Part shown: in pieces, positions 17,022 through 27,754 of the stretch
How the letters are laid out: each line of letters begins with the position of its first letter
Numbering within the stretch: position 1 is the first letter of the stretch
Assembly: GCF_900095445.1 (NCBI RefSeq)
Contig: NZ_FMJL01000012.1
Coordinates: 19,022-83,021, forward strand
Origin: Clostridium sp. N3C
GTDB lineage: Bacteria; Bacillota; Clostridia; Clostridiales; Clostridiaceae
DNA length: 64,000 bases
Direction: 5' to 3'
The notes under the pieces: generated by a model
The model's input: the letters and a program-made list of their open reading frames with translations, nothing else
What the model was told of the DNA's origin: nothing
The model's database searches: none
Made by a program: the position numbers and the translations under genes

Positions 17022-18437
17022 TTGCTTCAAAAGGTAATTAATTATATTGACCAGTATAATATGCTCCATAATGGTGATAAGGTTATTGTGGCCCTTTCCG
17101 GTGGGCCTGATTCAATGTGTTTAGTACATATATTAAAGAAACTGCAGGAAAGGTACAATATAAAATTGTACGCAGCTCATGTAAATCATTGCCTTCGGGG
17201 AGCAGAGGCAGATGCGGATGAAGAATATGTAAGGGGTTTTTGTAAAAATGCTAATATAGATTTTTATTCAAAAAGAATAGATATTAATGAATTGGCTAGG
17301 ATTACCAATACATCTACAGAAACTGCAGGCAGAGAAGCAAGATATGCTTTTTTTAATGAGTTAAAAGAAAAGCTAGGTGCCAATTTAATAGCTTTAGCTC
17401 ATAACGCCAACGATCAGGCTGAGACCATTTTGATGAGAATTATAAGAGGTACTGGTATGGAAGGCTTAAGAGGTATAAGACCCGTTAGAGATGGAATATA
17501 TATACGACCTATATTAATACTTACCAGAGAGGAAATAGAGGAGTATTGTCGTATTAACAAATTGAATCCAAGAATTGATAAAAGCAACTTTGAAAAGATC
17601 TATAATAGAAATAAAATAAGACTGGAGTTAATTCCTTATTTACAGGAAAATTTTAATAAAGACATATTAAATACTGTTAATAGACTTTCAGAAATAATAA
17701 GCAAGGATCAGGATTATTTAGAAGAGGTTGCAGAGAAAAAATATAAGGAGTATTGCTCAATCATAGGTGAGAAGATCGGCTTAGATCAGCAATTAATAAA
17801 TGAGCATGAAGCTATTGTTACTAGAGTTATTAGAAGAGCTCTTAAAGATATAAAGGGAGATCTAAAGAATATAGAATTAGTACATATAAATGAAATTATG
17901 GAGCTTTTTTCTATGGGGACAGGTAAAATGATAACTTTACCAGAAGGGATAATAGCGGAAAAGGTATATACAGAGATTTTCTTTTATAAGAAGAAGGGTA
18001 ATAATCTTAGTAATGAGCTAAAAGATGAGATTATTATTTTTGATAAGGAAAAATTTCAGCAACCTTCTATAGTTAAAGCCATTGATGGAATGAATGTAAA
18101 AATATCTCTTAGAATAGTAACAAAGGATGAAGTGGTAGATTTTTCACAAGATCCATATAAAAAGTATTTTGATTATGATAAAATTAATAGGTATATTTCT
18201 ATAAGAACAAGACAGGAGGGTGATAGATTTACACCTTATGGCATGAAGGGGAGCAAGAAATTAAAGGATTTATTTATAGACTTAAAAATTCCAAAGGAAG
18301 AGAGAAATACATTACCATTGGTATGCTTCGATAAAGAGATAGCTTGGATAGTAGGATATAGGGTTAGTAATAAATATATAGTTACCAAAAACACCAATTA
18401 TATTTTAGAAATAAAAATTGAGAAAGGGGAAAACTAG
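17022..18437 (+). CDS. tilS: tRNA(Ile)-lysidine synthetase
   Basis: ATP-dependent enzyme that changes C34 of the CAU-anticodon tRNA-Ile2 to lysidine. The PP-loop SGGPDS is at 26-31, followed by AAHVNHCLRGAEADADE and LAHNANDQAETILMRIIRGTG, all N-type ATPase signatures of TilS. A C-terminal TilS domain follows. 471 residues matches the long Bacillus form. The best start is TTG with AGGTGTG just upstream. The stop codon abuts the ATG of hpt, so the two are translationally coupled. Confidence 0.95.
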   Translation: MLQKVINYIDQYNMLHNGDKVIVALSGGPDSMCLVHILKKLQERYNIKLYAAHVNHCLRGAEADADEEYVRGFCKNANIDFYSKRIDINELARITNTSTETAGREARYAFFNELKEKLGANLIALAHNANDQAETILMRIIRGTGMEGLRGIRPVRDGIYIRPILILTREEIEEYCRINKLNPRIDKSNFEKIYNRNKIRLELIPYLQENFNKDILNTVNRLSEIISKDQDYLEEVAEKKYKEYCSIIGEKIGLDQQLINEHEAIVTRVIRRALKDIKGDLKNIELVHINEIMELFSMGTGKMITLPEGIIAEKVYTEIFFYKKKGNNLSNELKDEIIIFDKEKFQQPSIVKAIDGMNVKISLRIVTKDEVVDFSQDPYKKYFDYDKINRYISIRTRQEGDRFTPYGMKGSKKLKDLFIDLKIPKEERNTLPLVCFDKEIAWIVGYRVSNKYIVTKNTNYILEIKIEKGEN

Positions 18438-18977
18438 ATGATAAAGGACATTAAAGAAATACTATTGGACGAGGAAAAACTAAAAGAAAAAATTAATGAA
18501 CTTGGGGCTCAAATTAGCAAAGATTATGAAAATCAGGAATTAGTACTTATTGGCGTTCTTAAAGGCTCTGTTATGTTTATGTCAGATTTAATGAAGCGTA
18601 TAACTATTCCATGTTGTATGGATTTTATGGCCGTTTCTAGTTATGGAAACTCTACTGAGACTTCAGGTGTGGTAAGAATACTAAAAGATTTAGACTACGA
18701 CATTGAAGGAAAGGATGTACTTATAGTAGAGGATATTATAGATTCTGGTATTACTTTGAAGTATTTAATAGAGTACTTAAAGGCTAGAAAACCTAGTTCT
18801 ATAGAAGTTGTATGTCTTCTAAATAAACCAGAAAGAAGAAGAGTAGATATAGATGTAAAATATCAAGGCTTTGAAGTGCCAGACAGTTTCTTGGTGGGCT
18901 ATGGGCTTGATTATGCTGAAAAGTATAGAAATTTACCTTATATTGGGATACTTAAGGAAGAAGTATATCAAAAATAA
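18438..18977 (+). CDS. hpt: Hypoxanthine (guanine) phosphoribosyltransferase
   Basis: Purine-salvage enzyme making IMP/GMP from free bases and PRPP. 179 residues with the PRPP-binding motif VLIVEDIIDSGITL (Glu and two Asp) and the flexible-loop region CMDFMAVSSYGNST. It follows tilS without a gap and precedes ftsH, the order found in B. subtilis. Confidence 0.95.
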   Translation: MIKDIKEILLDEEKLKEKINELGAQISKDYENQELVLIGVLKGSVMFMSDLMKRITIPCCMDFMAVSSYGNSTETSGVVRILKDLDYDIEGKDVLIVEDIIDSGITLKYLIEYLKARKPSSIEVVCLLNKPERRRVDIDVKYQGFEVPDSFLVGYGLDYAEKYRNLPYIGILKEEVYQK

Positions 18978-19046
18978 TAACTGAAGAGAAAGGTTATTGT
19001 GCTTTAATGAGCCAAAAGGGATAAGTAATTTGCTGTAATAAAATTA

Positions 19047-19075
19047 TTGTAAAGAAAATACCTATATGATACAAT
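19047..19075 (+). promoter_or_regulatory. Candidate ftsH promoter
   Basis: TTGTAA, 17-nt spacer, TACAAT. The -10 overlaps a short ATGATAC/GTATCAA inverted repeat that could be a control site. Confidence 0.4.
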
Positions 19076-19120
19076 TTTATAGTATCAAATAGAATAGTAT
19101 TATTGAAAGGGGGGCCAGAA

Positions 19121-20929
19121 TTGAAGAAATTATCTAGTGCAACACTCTGGCTTGTAGCATTAATAGTCATAATTTTAGTAGCAGTTGCCGTAGTGGGTGA
19201 AAGCAAGAGCTCCAACACATTAACTGTTAACGAGTTCGAAAAGGCGTATAAGGAAGAAAAACTTAAATCTATGGAGATTTCTGAAGATAGAATGATCGTA
19301 ACCGGCCTGCTGAAAGATAATAGAACTTATCAAGCAGTAGTACCATATGAAAGATTGCTTCAAATAATAGAAAAATACCCTGATGTAAATGATATACAGG
19401 AAACATATATAAAACCAACTAGTGTTCCATTTTGGATACAATATCTACCTACAATATTACTTATCGTTATGTTAGTGGCATTTTGGTTTTTATTTATGCA
19501 GCAGTCCCAAGGTGGTGGAGCTGGCCGCGGAGTGATGAACTTTGGAAAGAGTAGAGCCAAGATGGCTTCTCCAGACAAAAAGAAAGTGACTTTCGCAGAT
19601 GTGGCTGGAGCTGATGAAGAAAAAGCAGAATTAGCTGAAATTGTAGATTTCTTAAAGAATCCTAAAAAGTATACTGATATGGGTGCCAGAATACCTAAGG
19701 GGGTACTTTTAGTAGGACCACCAGGAACTGGTAAGACTTTGTTGGCAAAGGCAGTATCAGGAGAAGCAGGTGTTCCTTTCTTTAGTATATCTGGTTCTGA
19801 CTTTGTGGAAATGTTCGTTGGTGTTGGTGCATCAAGGGTAAGAGACTTGTTTGAGCAGGCAAAGAAGCATCCTTCAAGTATAGTATTCATCGATGAAATT
19901 GACGCAGTAGGTAGACAAAGAGGTGCTGGTTTAGGTGGCGGACATGATGAAAGAGAACAGACACTAAATCAATTATTAGTTGAAATGGATGGGTTTGGTG
20001 TAAATGAGGGCATAATTATTATAGCTGCTACTAATAGACCAGACATACTTGATCCAGCTTTATTAAGACCAGGTAGATTTGACAGACAAATTGTTGTAGC
20101 TGCTCCAGATGTTAAAGGTAGAGAAGAGATCTTAAAAGTTCACTCAAGAAATAAAAAGCTTGAGAATGATATAAGATTAGATGTTTTAGCTAAGAGTACT
20201 TCAGGATTTACTGGGGCAGATTTAGAGAATTTGATGAATGAAGCTGCATTATTAGCAGTTAGAAACAATAAAAAATCAATAGGTCAAGCAGAGTTAGAAG
20301 AAGCTGTAACAAGAGTTGTAGCAGGACCAGAAAAGAAGAGCAGAGTTATTCATGAGTATGATAAAAAGATTACTGCTTACCATGAGGCAGGTCATGCCAT
20401 TGTAGCAAAGCTTCTACCTAATGCGGACCCTGTTCACCAAATAAGCATAATTCCAAGAGGAATGGCTGCAGGATATACTATGAGCCTTCCTAAGGATGAT
20501 AAGACCCATGTTTCCAAAGGCTATCTTTTAGACCAGATGGTAGTTTTACTTGGTGGTAGGGCTGCAGAAAAATTAGCTTTAGAGGACATTTGTACTGGAG
20601 CTCAAAACGATATAGAAAGAGCAACAGCCATAGCTAGAAAGATGGTTATGGAATATGGTATGAGTGATGAAATAGGACCTATGTCCTTAGGAACAGACCA
20701 AAATGAAGTTTTCTTAGGAAGAGACATTGGTAGAGGAAGAAACTTTAGTGAAGAGGTTGCTTCAGTTGTTGACAGAGAAATTAAGAAACTTATTGATGAT
20801 TCCTATAATAAAGCTCTAAAGCTATTGGAAGAAAATATGAATAAACTTCATGCGGTTGCACAAGCCTTACTTGAAAAAGAAAAGCTTGAAGCAAACGAAT
20901 TTGAAGAAATATATAATGCTACAGTTTAA
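19121..20929 (+). CDS. ftsH: ATP-dependent zinc metalloprotease FtsH
   Basis: Membrane-anchored AAA+ protease that degrades misfolded membrane and regulatory proteins. Numbered from the TTG at 19121 (602 residues): helix 1 at about 6-26, a small outside domain, helix 2 at about 108-127, Walker A GPPGTGKT at 199-206, Walker [10 protein letters not shown], the SRH arginine region and zinc motif HEAGH at 421-425. TTG is chosen because AAAGGGGGG (19106-19114) is correctly spaced for it; an upstream in-frame TTG at 19103 lacks a site. A short hairpin overlaps the stop codon. Confidence 0.95.
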   Translation: MKKLSSATLWLVALIVIILVAVAVVGESKSSNTLTVNEFEKAYKEEKLKSMEISEDRMIVTGLLKDNRTYQAVVPYERLLQIIEKYPDVNDIQETYIKPTSVPFWIQYLPTILLIVMLVAFWFLFMQQSQGGGAGRGVMNFGKSRAKMASPDKKKVTFADVAGADEEKAELAEIVDFLKNPKKYTDMGARIPKGVLLVGPPGTGKTLLAKAVSGEAGVPFFSISGSDFVEMFVGVGASRVRDLFEQAKKHPSSIVFIDEIDAVGRQRGAGLGGGHDEREQTLNQLLVEMDGFGVNEGIIIIAATNRPDILDPALLRPGRFDRQIVVAAPDVKGREEILKVHSRNKKLENDIRLDVLAKSTSGFTGADLENLMNEAALLAVRNNKKSIGQAELEEAVTRVVAGPEKKSRVIHEYDKKITAYHEAGHAIVAKLLPNADPVHQISIIPRGMAAGYTMSLPKDDKTHVSKGYLLDQMVVLLGGRAAEKLALEDICTGAQNDIERATAIARKMVMEYGMSDEIGPMSLGTDQNEVFLGRDIGRGRNFSEEVASVVDREIKKLIDDSYNKALKLLEENMNKLHAVAQALLEKEKLEANEFEEIYNATV

Positions 20930-20952
20930 GGATGACGAAAGTCATCCTTATT
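20928..20952 (+). terminator. Hairpin at ftsH 3' end
   Basis: AAGGATGAC/GTCATCCTT perfect 9-bp stem with a GAAA tetraloop, starting within the stop codon. The T tract is weak, so it may allow partial read-through into fhs. Confidence 0.55.
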
Positions 20953-20974
20953 CTATAAGGAGGGGGAATTCTTA

Positions 20975-22645
20975 ATGAAAAGCGATATAGAAATTGCACA
21001 AAGTGCATCTATGGACAAAATAGTAAATATAGCTGAAAGAATAGGCCTTACAGAAGATGACATTGACTTATATGGAAAATACAAATGTAAAATTAACTTA
21101 GAAGTGTTAGAGAAAAAGAAAGAAAGACCTGATGGAAAGCTTATACTTGTTACTGCTATTAATCCTACTCCTGCAGGAGAAGGAAAATCTACAGTTACAG
21201 TTGGACTTGGGCAAGCATTGTGTAAATTGGGGAAAAATGCAATTATAGCTTTAAGAGAACCTTCTTTAGGTCCTGTATTTGGTGTGAAGGGAGGAGCTGC
21301 TGGTGGAGGATACTCACAGGTAGTTCCTATGGAAGATATAAATCTACATTTTACTGGCGATTTTCATGCTATCACCGCAGCTAATAATTTATTATGTGCA
21401 GCTATAGACAATCATATTCATCAAGGAAACGCCTTGGATATTGACGCAAGAAGAATTACCTTTAAAAGAGTAATGGACATGAACGATAGAGCCTTAAGAC
21501 AAACGGTTGTTGGTTTAGGAGGCAAGATTAATGGATTTCCAAGAGAAGATGGTTTCATGATTACAGTAGCCTCAGAAATTATGGCTATTCTTTGCTTGGC
21601 AAAGGATTTGATGGATTTAAAAGAGAGATTTGCCAATATTATTGTAGCTTATAATACTAAAGGGGAGCCTATATATTGTAGAGATCTAAAGGTAGAAGGT
21701 GCTATGGCTCTATTGATGAAAGATGCCATAAAACCTAATCTAGTGCAGACTCTAGAACATACACCAGCTATTATTCATGGAGGTCCTTTTGCTAATATAG
21801 CTCATGGTTGCAATAGTATAATAGCTACTAAAATTGCTCTAAAGCTTGGAGATTATGTAGTTACAGAAGCAGGTTTTGGTGCTGATTTAGGTGCTGAGAA
21901 GTTCTTAGATATTAAGTGCCGTTTTGGTGGATTAGTTCCAAATTGTGTTGTTATAGTAGCTACAATCAGAGCCTTAAAACATCATGGTGGAGTAAAGAAA
22001 GAAAATTTAAATGTTCCAGATGTGGATGCTTTAGCTAGAGGGGTGGAAAACTTACATAAGCAAATAGAAAACATTCAAAAGTATGGAATTACTCCAGTAG
22101 TAGCTATTAATAAATTTGTTACCGATAGTGAAGAAGAAATTAAATTTATTGAAGAATTTTGTAACTCTTTAGGAGTAAAGGTTGCTCTTGCAGAAGTTTG
22201 GGAAAAGGGAGGAGATGGAGGTATTGACTTAGCAAAGGCAGTACTAGATGTAGTAGAAAACACTGTTCCTAATTTCAAATATTTGTATGATGACAAATTA
22301 AGCATTAAAGAAAAAATGAACATTATAGCTAAAGAAATATATGGTGCTTCTGAAGTAAGATATAGCAAGAATGCAGAAAAGCAGATAGAAAGCTTGGAAG
22401 CTCTTAACTTAGATAAGAAGCCTATCTGTGTAGCTAAAACTCAGTATTCTTTATCTGACAACCCACAGCTTCTTGGAAGACCAGAAGGATTCATTGTAAA
22501 TGTACAAGAGGTAAGAGTTTCTAACGGTGCAGGTTTTATTGTAGTTTTAACTGGTGATATAATGACTATGCCAGGACTACCAAAGGTGCCTGCAGCAGAA
22601 AAAATGGATATATTACCGGATGGATCAATTGTAGGATTATTCTAA
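20975..22645 (+). CDS. fhs: Formate-tetrahydrofolate ligase
   Basis: Makes 10-formyl-tetrahydrofolate from formate, ATP and tetrahydrofolate; central to one-carbon metabolism in clostridia and to the methyl branch in acetogens. 556 residues with the ATP-binding [10 protein letters not shown] at 64-73, [20 protein letters not shown] and [15 protein letters not shown]. Excellent AAGGAGGGGG ribosome-binding site and its own terminator, so probably monocistronic or weakly coupled to ftsH. No other Wood-Ljungdahl genes are adjacent, so acetogenesis cannot be concluded. Confidence 0.96.
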   Translation: MKSDIEIAQSASMDKIVNIAERIGLTEDDIDLYGKYKCKINLEVLEKKKERPDGKLILVTAINPTPAGEGKSTVTVGLGQALCKLGKNAIIALREPSLGPVFGVKGGAAGGGYSQVVPMEDINLHFTGDFHAITAANNLLCAAIDNHIHQGNALDIDARRITFKRVMDMNDRALRQTVVGLGGKINGFPREDGFMITVASEIMAILCLAKDLMDLKERFANIIVAYNTKGEPIYCRDLKVEGAMALLMKDAIKPNLVQTLEHTPAIIHGGPFANIAHGCNSIIATKIALKLGDYVVTEAGFGADLGAEKFLDIKCRFGGLVPNCVVIVATIRALKHHGGVKKENLNVPDVDALARGVENLHKQIENIQKYGITPVVAINKFVTDSEEEIKFIEEFCNSLGVKVALAEVWEKGGDGGIDLAKAVLDVVENTVPNFKYLYDDKLSIKEKMNIIAKEIYGASEVRYSKNAEKQIESLEALNLDKKPICVAKTQYSLSDNPQLLGRPEGFIVNVQEVRVSNGAGFIVVLTGDIMTMPGLPKVPAAEKMDILPDGSIVGLF

Positions 22646-22661
22646 TTCTTATCCACCAATA

Positions 22662-22702
22662 TTTAACCTTGTATAGGATATTCTATACAAGGTTAAATTA
22701 TT
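22662..22702 (+). terminator. Terminator after fhs
   Basis: Perfect 15-bp stem (22662-22676 with 22683-22697), 6-nt loop, AT-rich tail. Confidence 0.75.
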
Positions 22703-22810
22703 TATAATAATTTTTTTATTAACATAAGTTTTACTAAATACACAAATGATCTTGCTTGTGTTAATATTGTAAGTGTATCACTTATGAAGTTAAACTAGGA
22801 GGGGATATAT

Positions 22811-24286
22811 ATGGAGGGCTTTGAAGAGTTAAACTTAAGAAGATCCATGATAAACTCTATAGAAAGCTCTGAGGAAGCAGGAGAACAGTACAAAAAGTCC
22901 GTTGCTAGAAAAAGGATTGAAAAGCTGTTGGATGAAAACTCCTTTGTAGAGATAGGTTCCCTATCTCAGAAGAAGGGAGTAGGGGTAATAACCGGTTATG
23001 GAACTATTAACAATAGATTAGTATATGTGTATAGTCAAGATGCAGCTAAAAGTGGAGCTGTTATGAATAAAAGAAATTGTGAGAAGATATTAAACATATT
23101 AAAGCTTTCTCTAAAAATGGGTGCCCCTGTGATTCAAATTTTAGATTCTGTTGGGGGAGATATAGAGGAAGGTATGCAGCTATTATCTTATTATAGCTCT
23201 ATATTTAATGTTCAGACTAAGCTAAGCGGTGTAGTGCCTCAAATTTCCGTAGTTTGTGGAGCATGTATAGGGGCCGCCGCTTTATCAGCTTGTATAAGTG
23301 ATGTTGTAATTATGACAAAGGAAGCAGAATTAGCCCTTAATTCTAAAGAGAGAATTGAAAGAGTTAGCGGTACATATTCTGATTTATATACTTATGCCAA
23401 GGGTGGAGCTACAGGAAAAAGTGGTAGTGCTGAAATGGTAGTTGAAACAGATGCAGAAGCATTAGAGATGGTAAGAAGTGTTTTATCTTATTTGCCTCAA
23501 AATAATTATCAAGTTCCAAGTTTTCAAGTTATGCAGGCAGAAGAAAGTGTTAGTGATGAAATAGATAGTATATATTTATCTGGAAAGCTTAGCTATAAAG
23601 AGTTGTTGGAGTATATTGCAGACAAGGACAGTATATTAGAAATTGATAATAAGATGGGTACAAAGATATATACTGGCTTTGTTAAATTGAGAGGATTAAG
23701 CTTAGGTGTTATAGCAAGTAAAGATTTAGAAGATGGCTATATTAGTATTAAAGATTGCGAGAAAGTTACGAGATTTGTAAAAATTTGTGATGCTTTTAAC
23801 ATATCCATACTATCTATAGCAAATTGCAAGGGATTTTTGCCTAATCATCAGGAAGAAGCTAAAGGGGAAGTGCTATATGCTTCTAGACTTTTATATGCTT
23901 TAGCACAAGCCTCTGTTCCAAAGGTAGCTCTAATTATGGGTAATTCTATAGGTTTAGGTCATATTGTTTTTGGCAGTAAAGTGAATTTTGATATTTCTCT
24001 TGCCTTGCCAAATTCTAAAATAACAGTGGCAGAGCCTTCAGAAATAGTAAAAGAGCTTTATAGAGAAGAAATTGTTTCTGCAGATAATCCAAAGGAGAAG
24101 GAAAAGCAGTTACTCCATCAATATTTATTAGGGGAAGCAACTCCCTTTAAGGCTGTAGAAGAAGGGATTATAGATGATATTATCAAACCTTCAGAAACTA
24201 GGATTACTTTGATAAAAATCTTTGATATGCTTCAAAGCAAGAGAGAATTAAAGCCTCACAGAAAGCACGAAAGCGGCTTGATATAG
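22811..24286 (+). CDS. Divergent biotin-dependent carboxyltransferase (MmdA/acyl-CoA carboxylase beta type)
   Basis: 491 residues, two tandem crotonase-fold halves as in the alpha subunit of methylmalonyl-CoA decarboxylase or propionyl-CoA carboxylase beta. The N-terminal half has QILDSVGGDIEEGMQLLSYY where the family has LDSGGARIQEG. The C-terminal half has CKGFLPNHQEEAKGEVLYASRLL and SVPKVALIMGNSIGLGH where the family has RKAYGGAY. It is therefore clearly a family member but departs from the usual acyl-CoA and oxyanion loops. The OadG-like and biotin carrier genes follow directly, indicating a biotin-dependent (de)carboxylase complex. Substrate unknown. Confidence 0.75.
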   Translation: MEGFEELNLRRSMINSIESSEEAGEQYKKSVARKRIEKLLDENSFVEIGSLSQKKGVGVITGYGTINNRLVYVYSQDAAKSGAVMNKRNCEKILNILKLSLKMGAPVIQILDSVGGDIEEGMQLLSYYSSIFNVQTKLSGVVPQISVVCGACIGAAALSACISDVVIMTKEAELALNSKERIERVSGTYSDLYTYAKGGATGKSGSAEMVVETDAEALEMVRSVLSYLPQNNYQVPSFQVMQAEESVSDEIDSIYLSGKLSYKELLEYIADKDSILEIDNKMGTKIYTGFVKLRGLSLGVIASKDLEDGYISIKDCEKVTRFVKICDAFNISILSIANCKGFLPNHQEEAKGEVLYASRLLYALAQASVPKVALIMGNSIGLGHIVFGSKVNFDISLALPNSKITVAEPSEIVKELYREEIVSADNPKEKEKQLLHQYLLGEATPFKAVEEGIIDDIIKPSETRITLIKIFDMLQSKRELKPHRKHESGLI

Positions 24287-24301
24287 AATGGGGGCCTTAA
24301 A

Positions 24302-24649
24302 ATGATAGAACTAATTCAAGAAAATTTGATCTTTGTAATAATTTCCATATTGGCTATTTTAGCTTTGCTTATTATAGCTACTATTTCTATGGCAATTAAG
24401 CTAAATAATATAAAAGCTGAAAAAGAGCAGGAAAAGGAACAAGCTTTAGATAGGGCGGAAGTATCTTTAGATATCAGTACTTCTGATAAAAAAGGCTATG
24501 AAGAAGCTGAAGAGGAAGAAGTAGTGGCGGCTATTATAGCAGCTATTTGTGCCTATAGTGGAATGTCAGCTAATGAGTTTACTATAAAATCTATAAAAAT
24601 AATAAACAGTGGTAATTCGGAATGGAGAAGACAGGGGCTGATACCTTAG
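24302..24649 (+). CDS. OadG-like small membrane subunit of sodium-pump decarboxylase
   Basis: 115 residues: an N-terminal membrane helix (about 9-32), an acidic or charged linker and the OadG/MmdD family core EEEEVVAAIIAAICAYSG with a final EWRRQGL. In oxaloacetate or methylmalonyl-CoA decarboxylases this subunit holds the complex at the membrane. The start lies 16 bases after the carboxyltransferase stop, so the two are one operon. Confidence 0.82.
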   Translation: MIELIQENLIFVIISILAILALLIIATISMAIKLNNIKAEKEQEKEQALDRAEVSLDISTSDKKGYEEAEEEEVVAAIIAAICAYSGMSANEFTIKSIKIINSGNSEWRRQGLIP

Positions 24650-24727
24650 ATTTTTCTATTACTTGGCTTTGGAAAGATTATACATTTGGATAATATCAAT
24701 TAAAATCATACATGGGAGGATTTTTAT

Positions 24728-25138
24728 ATGAAGAAATACTATGTTACTGTAAACGGCAAGAAATATGCTGTTGAAGTAGAAGAGGTAAAGGGCGATTTAG
24801 TAATACCGGAAACCTCGAAGGTAAGTGCCAATACAGAAAAGCTTATAGATAATACAGAGATTCAGACTAAAGTTGAGGAACCTAAAGTTGTAGAAAGTAC
24901 TGTAGTATCAAAGGAGCCTGTAGAAGGAGAAAAAATAGAATGCCCAATGCCAGGAACCATTATTAGAATACCTGCTACGGAAGGAAGTAGCCTTAAGAAA
25001 GGCGATGTAATTATGATTTTAGAAGCTATGAAAATGGAAAATGAGATTATGGCACCTAGAGACTGTAAAGTTCTTAGTATAAATGTTGCAAAAGGTGAGC
25101 AGGTTAATACAGGGGATATATTAGCAGTGATAGAGTAA
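24728..25138 (+). CDS. Biotin carrier protein (biotinyl domain, decarboxylase gamma type)
   Basis: 136 residues: an N-terminal segment (MKKYYVTVNGKKYAVEVEE), a linker rich in V, E and T, then a biotinyl/lipoyl domain at about 65-136 (CPMPGTIIRIPATEGSSLKK). The biotinylation motif EAMKMEN is intact. It would carry carboxybiotin between partner subunits. A GGGAGG ribosome-binding site precedes it. The membrane beta subunit (OadB/MmdB) and a biotin carboxylase are not in this window. Confidence 0.85.
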   Translation: MKKYYVTVNGKKYAVEVEEVKGDLVIPETSKVSANTEKLIDNTEIQTKVEEPKVVESTVVSKEPVEGEKIECPMPGTIIRIPATEGSSLKKGDVIMILEAMKMENEIMAPRDCKVLSINVAKGEQVNTGDILAVIE

Positions 25139-25150
25139 ATTCTTGGTGCC

Positions 25151-25178
25151 TTGACAAATGCAAATTAGTTGATAAAAT
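25151..25178 (+). promoter_or_regulatory. Candidate promoter of coaX-dus
   Basis: TTGACA (25151-25156), 16-nt spacer, TAAAAT (25173-25178). It lies upstream of a terminator-like hairpin, so any coaX transcript from it must read through that hairpin. Confidence 0.5.
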
Positions 25179-25199
25179 TATATTGTTTAGGCAATAGGA

Positions 25200-25236
25200 A
25201 ATTTAAAAGCAGCTAAGAGGCTGCTTTTAAATTATA
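25200..25236 (+). terminator. Terminator or attenuator upstream of coaX
   Basis: Perfect 14-bp stem (25200-25213 with 25220-25233) and 6-nt loop; the tail is AT-rich without a long T run. It may end the biotin-carrier operon, or attenuate coaX. Confidence 0.6.
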
Positions 25237-25254
25237 TTAAGGGCGGTGTTATAC

Positions 25255-26034
25255 ATGATATTTGTTGTAGATGTTGGAAATACTAATATTGTACTTGGTG
25301 TTTATAAGGAAAAGAATCTTTTAGTAGATTGGAGATTATCAACAGATTCAGGAAGAACAGCAGATGAATATGGTGTTATGGTTGGACATCTTTTTCACAT
25401 GAATAATCTAAATATTTCCGATGTAGAAGGAGTAATAATATCATCTGTTGTACCAAATATAATGTATAGTTTGGAACATATGATTTGGAAGTATTTTAAT
25501 TTAAAACCTATGGTAGTTGGACCAGGAGTGAAAACTGGCATCAACATTAAATATGATAATCCTAAAGAGGTAGGAGCAGATAGGATAGTTAATGCAGTGG
25601 CCGCTCGTGAAATTTATAGAAAACCTTTAGTGATTATTGATTTTGGAACAGCTACTACTTTTTGTGCTGTTACAAAGAGCGGTGATTATCTTGGAGGGGC
25701 AATATGTCCTGGGTTAAAGATATCAGCAGAAGCCCTTTATGAAAGAGCTGCTAAACTTCCTAGAGTAGAAATAATACAACCGCCAACAGTTATTGCTAGA
25801 AATACTGTTACTAGTATGCAGGCTGGTTTAGTTTATGGATACACAGGGCAAGTTGATTATATTGTAGAAAAAATGAAAATGGAAATGCAAGAATATGATA
25901 AGGAATCTCCCCTAGTAGTTGCAACAGGAGGATTGGCAAAGCTTATAGCAAAAGGTTCTAAGTATATAGATATAGTAAATCCTGATCTCACATTGGAAGG
26001 ATTAAGAATAATATACGAAAAAAATAAGGAGTAG
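25255..26034 (+). CDS. coaX: Type III pantothenate kinase
   Basis: First step of coenzyme A synthesis: ATP-dependent phosphorylation of pantothenate. 259 residues of the ASKHA fold with the type III motifs [10 protein letters not shown] near the N-terminus, [11 protein letters not shown], and [20 protein letters not shown] places the start at the ATG at 25255 rather than the GTG three codons upstream. dus follows at 6 bases. Confidence 0.94.
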   Translation: MIFVVDVGNTNIVLGVYKEKNLLVDWRLSTDSGRTADEYGVMVGHLFHMNNLNISDVEGVIISSVVPNIMYSLEHMIWKYFNLKPMVVGPGVKTGINIKYDNPKEVGADRIVNAVAAREIYRKPLVIIDFGTATTFCAVTKSGDYLGGAICPGLKISAEALYERAAKLPRVEIIQPPTVIARNTVTSMQAGLVYGYTGQVDYIVEKMKMEMQEYDKESPLVVATGGLAKLIAKGSKYIDIVNPDLTLEGLRIIYEKNKE

Positions 26035-26039
26035 ATAAC

Positions 26040-27011
26040 TTGTTCAGGATATCTAATCTAACATTTAATAATAATGTTTTTTTGGCACCAATGGCTGGAT
26101 TTACAGATATAGCTTTTAGAGGACTGTGCAAGGAAATGGGCTGTGGTTTAGTTTATAGTGAAATGGTTAGTGCTAAAGCTTTATTTTATGGAAGCGACAA
26201 TACGGAGAGCTTATTAAAAACTTCAGAGGAAGAAAGACCAATTGCGGTGCAGGTTTTTGGTAATGATCCTTATATTATGGCTAAGGTTTGTGAGAGATTC
26301 AATGAGGATGATAGTTTTTGTCTAGTAGATATTAATATGGGGTGTCCTGCTCCTAAAATAGTGAAAAACGGTGAAGGTTCTGCCTTGATGAAAAATCCAA
26401 AATTGGCAGCAGAAATTGTAAGAGAAGTAAAAAAAGCATCTACTAAGCCTGTAACGGTAAAGTTTAGAAAAGGTTTTACCGATGATAATATTAATGCTGT
26501 TGACTTTGCTAAGGTTTTAGAGGAAGCTGGTGCCGATGCTCTCACAATACATGGTAGAACCCGTCAGCAAATGTATGAAGGTAGGGCTGATTGGGATATA
26601 ATAGCTAGAGTTAAAGAAGCTGTGACAATTCCTGTTATAGGAAACGGTGATGTGAAAACTGTTGAGGATGCTAAACTAATAACTGAAATTTCAAGCTGTG
26701 ATGGTATTATGATTGGTCGTGGAAGTTTAGGAAATCCATGGATCTTTAAGCAAATAGAAGAGGCGCTTAATAACAAGCCTATCACTTGTCCGGATTGGGG
26801 ACAAAAATTAGATTTATGTATACGGCATTATATGTTGGCATTGAAGTATCATGGAGAATATAAAGCGGTAAGAGAGATGAGAAAGCATCTTGCCTGGTAC
26901 ATAAAAGGAATGCCAAATTGCACAGAGGTAAAGAACGCTATAAATTTAGAAAATGACAGTGAAAAGGTTGTAGAAATATTACGTAATTATAAAGAGCAAA
27001 TTTTGTCGTAA
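26040..27011 (+). CDS. dusB: tRNA-dihydrouridine synthase (DusB type)
   Basis: FMN-dependent enzyme reducing uridines in tRNA D-loops. 323 residues: [11 protein letters not shown] at the N-terminus, the catalytic-cysteine motif [35 protein letters not shown] and the phosphate-binding GNGDVK and [13 protein letters not shown]. It starts at TTG after AAGGAG, 5 bases after coaX, so the two are one operon. Confidence 0.92.
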   Translation: MFRISNLTFNNNVFLAPMAGFTDIAFRGLCKEMGCGLVYSEMVSAKALFYGSDNTESLLKTSEEERPIAVQVFGNDPYIMAKVCERFNEDDSFCLVDINMGCPAPKIVKNGEGSALMKNPKLAAEIVREVKKASTKPVTVKFRKGFTDDNINAVDFAKVLEEAGADALTIHGRTRQQMYEGRADWDIIARVKEAVTIPVIGNGDVKTVEDAKLITEISSCDGIMIGRGSLGNPWIFKQIEEALNNKPITCPDWGQKLDLCIRHYMLALKYHGEYKAVREMRKHLAWYIKGMPNCTEVKNAINLENDSEKVVEILRNYKEQILS

Positions 27012-27109
27012 GCTATAAGTGTATATTTTATATTTGTAGGAATAAGTTTAATAATTTGTGTAAATATATAATAAACTATAATAATATAGTTTTGATATTC
27101 TAGTATAGG

Positions 27110-27139
27110 TTGACAATGATTGCTTTGCTGATTTATAAT
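27110..27139 (+). promoter_or_regulatory. greA-lysS promoter
   Basis: Perfect TTGACA (27110-27115) and TATAAT (27134-27139) with an 18-nt spacer, in the 241-base gap before greA. Confidence 0.75.
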
Positions 27140-27252
27140 AACTTTTAAACAATTAAAAGGAGTAAATTGGTAAACTTTTGTTTATAAATAGTATTAATTC
27201 TTTTTTGTGTGAATAATGATTTAGTAGTTATAATTATAAAGGGGAGAAAGAA

Positions 27253-27735
27253 ATGAGCGATTCAAAAAAGTATTTAATGACTTATGAAGGGGTTAAAAAG
27301 CTAGAAGAGGAATTAGAATATTTAAAGACAGTAAAAAGAAAAGAAATAACTGAAAAAATAAAAGTTGCACTTGGATATGGAGACTTAAGCGAAAACTCAG
27401 AATATGATGAGGCAAAAAATGAACAGGCCTTTGTAGAAGGAAGAATTATAACTTTAGAAAATATGCTAAGAAATGCTACTATTGTAGATGAAAGTGAAAT
27501 ACCATCAGATGTGGTTAGTGTAGGTTCAAGGGTAAAGGTAAAAGATTTTGAATTTGATGAAGAGGTAGAATATACTATAGTAGGTTCTGCAGAAGCGGAT
27601 CCAATGAGCTATAAAATCTCTAATGAATCTCCAGTTGGAAAAGCTCTTATAGGCAAGAAAGTAGGAGAAATAGTAGAAGTGACTGTTCCAGGTGGAGTAA
27701 ACAAATTTGAGATATTAGAAATCAAAAGAGATTAA
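27253..27735 (+). CDS. greA: Transcription elongation factor GreA
   Basis: Stimulates RNA cleavage by backtracked RNA polymerase. 160 residues: an N-terminal coiled coil (about 10-75) with the tip motif [13 protein letters not shown] that carries the two acidic active-site residues, then a C-terminal FKBP-like domain. Placed 19 bases before lysS, so likely co-transcribed. Confidence 0.96.
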   Translation: MSDSKKYLMTYEGVKKLEEELEYLKTVKRKEITEKIKVALGYGDLSENSEYDEAKNEQAFVEGRIITLENMLRNATIVDESEIPSDVVSVGSRVKVKDFEFDEEVEYTIVGSAEADPMSYKISNESPVGKALIGKKVGEIVEVTVPGGVNKFEILEIKRD

Positions 27736-27754
27736 TCATAGGAGGGATATCAGA

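Noticed and set aside
19360..19890. 176-codon - strand open frame opposite ftsH
   Set aside because: Antisense to the conserved AAA+ domain; no ribosome-binding site or recognisable domain.
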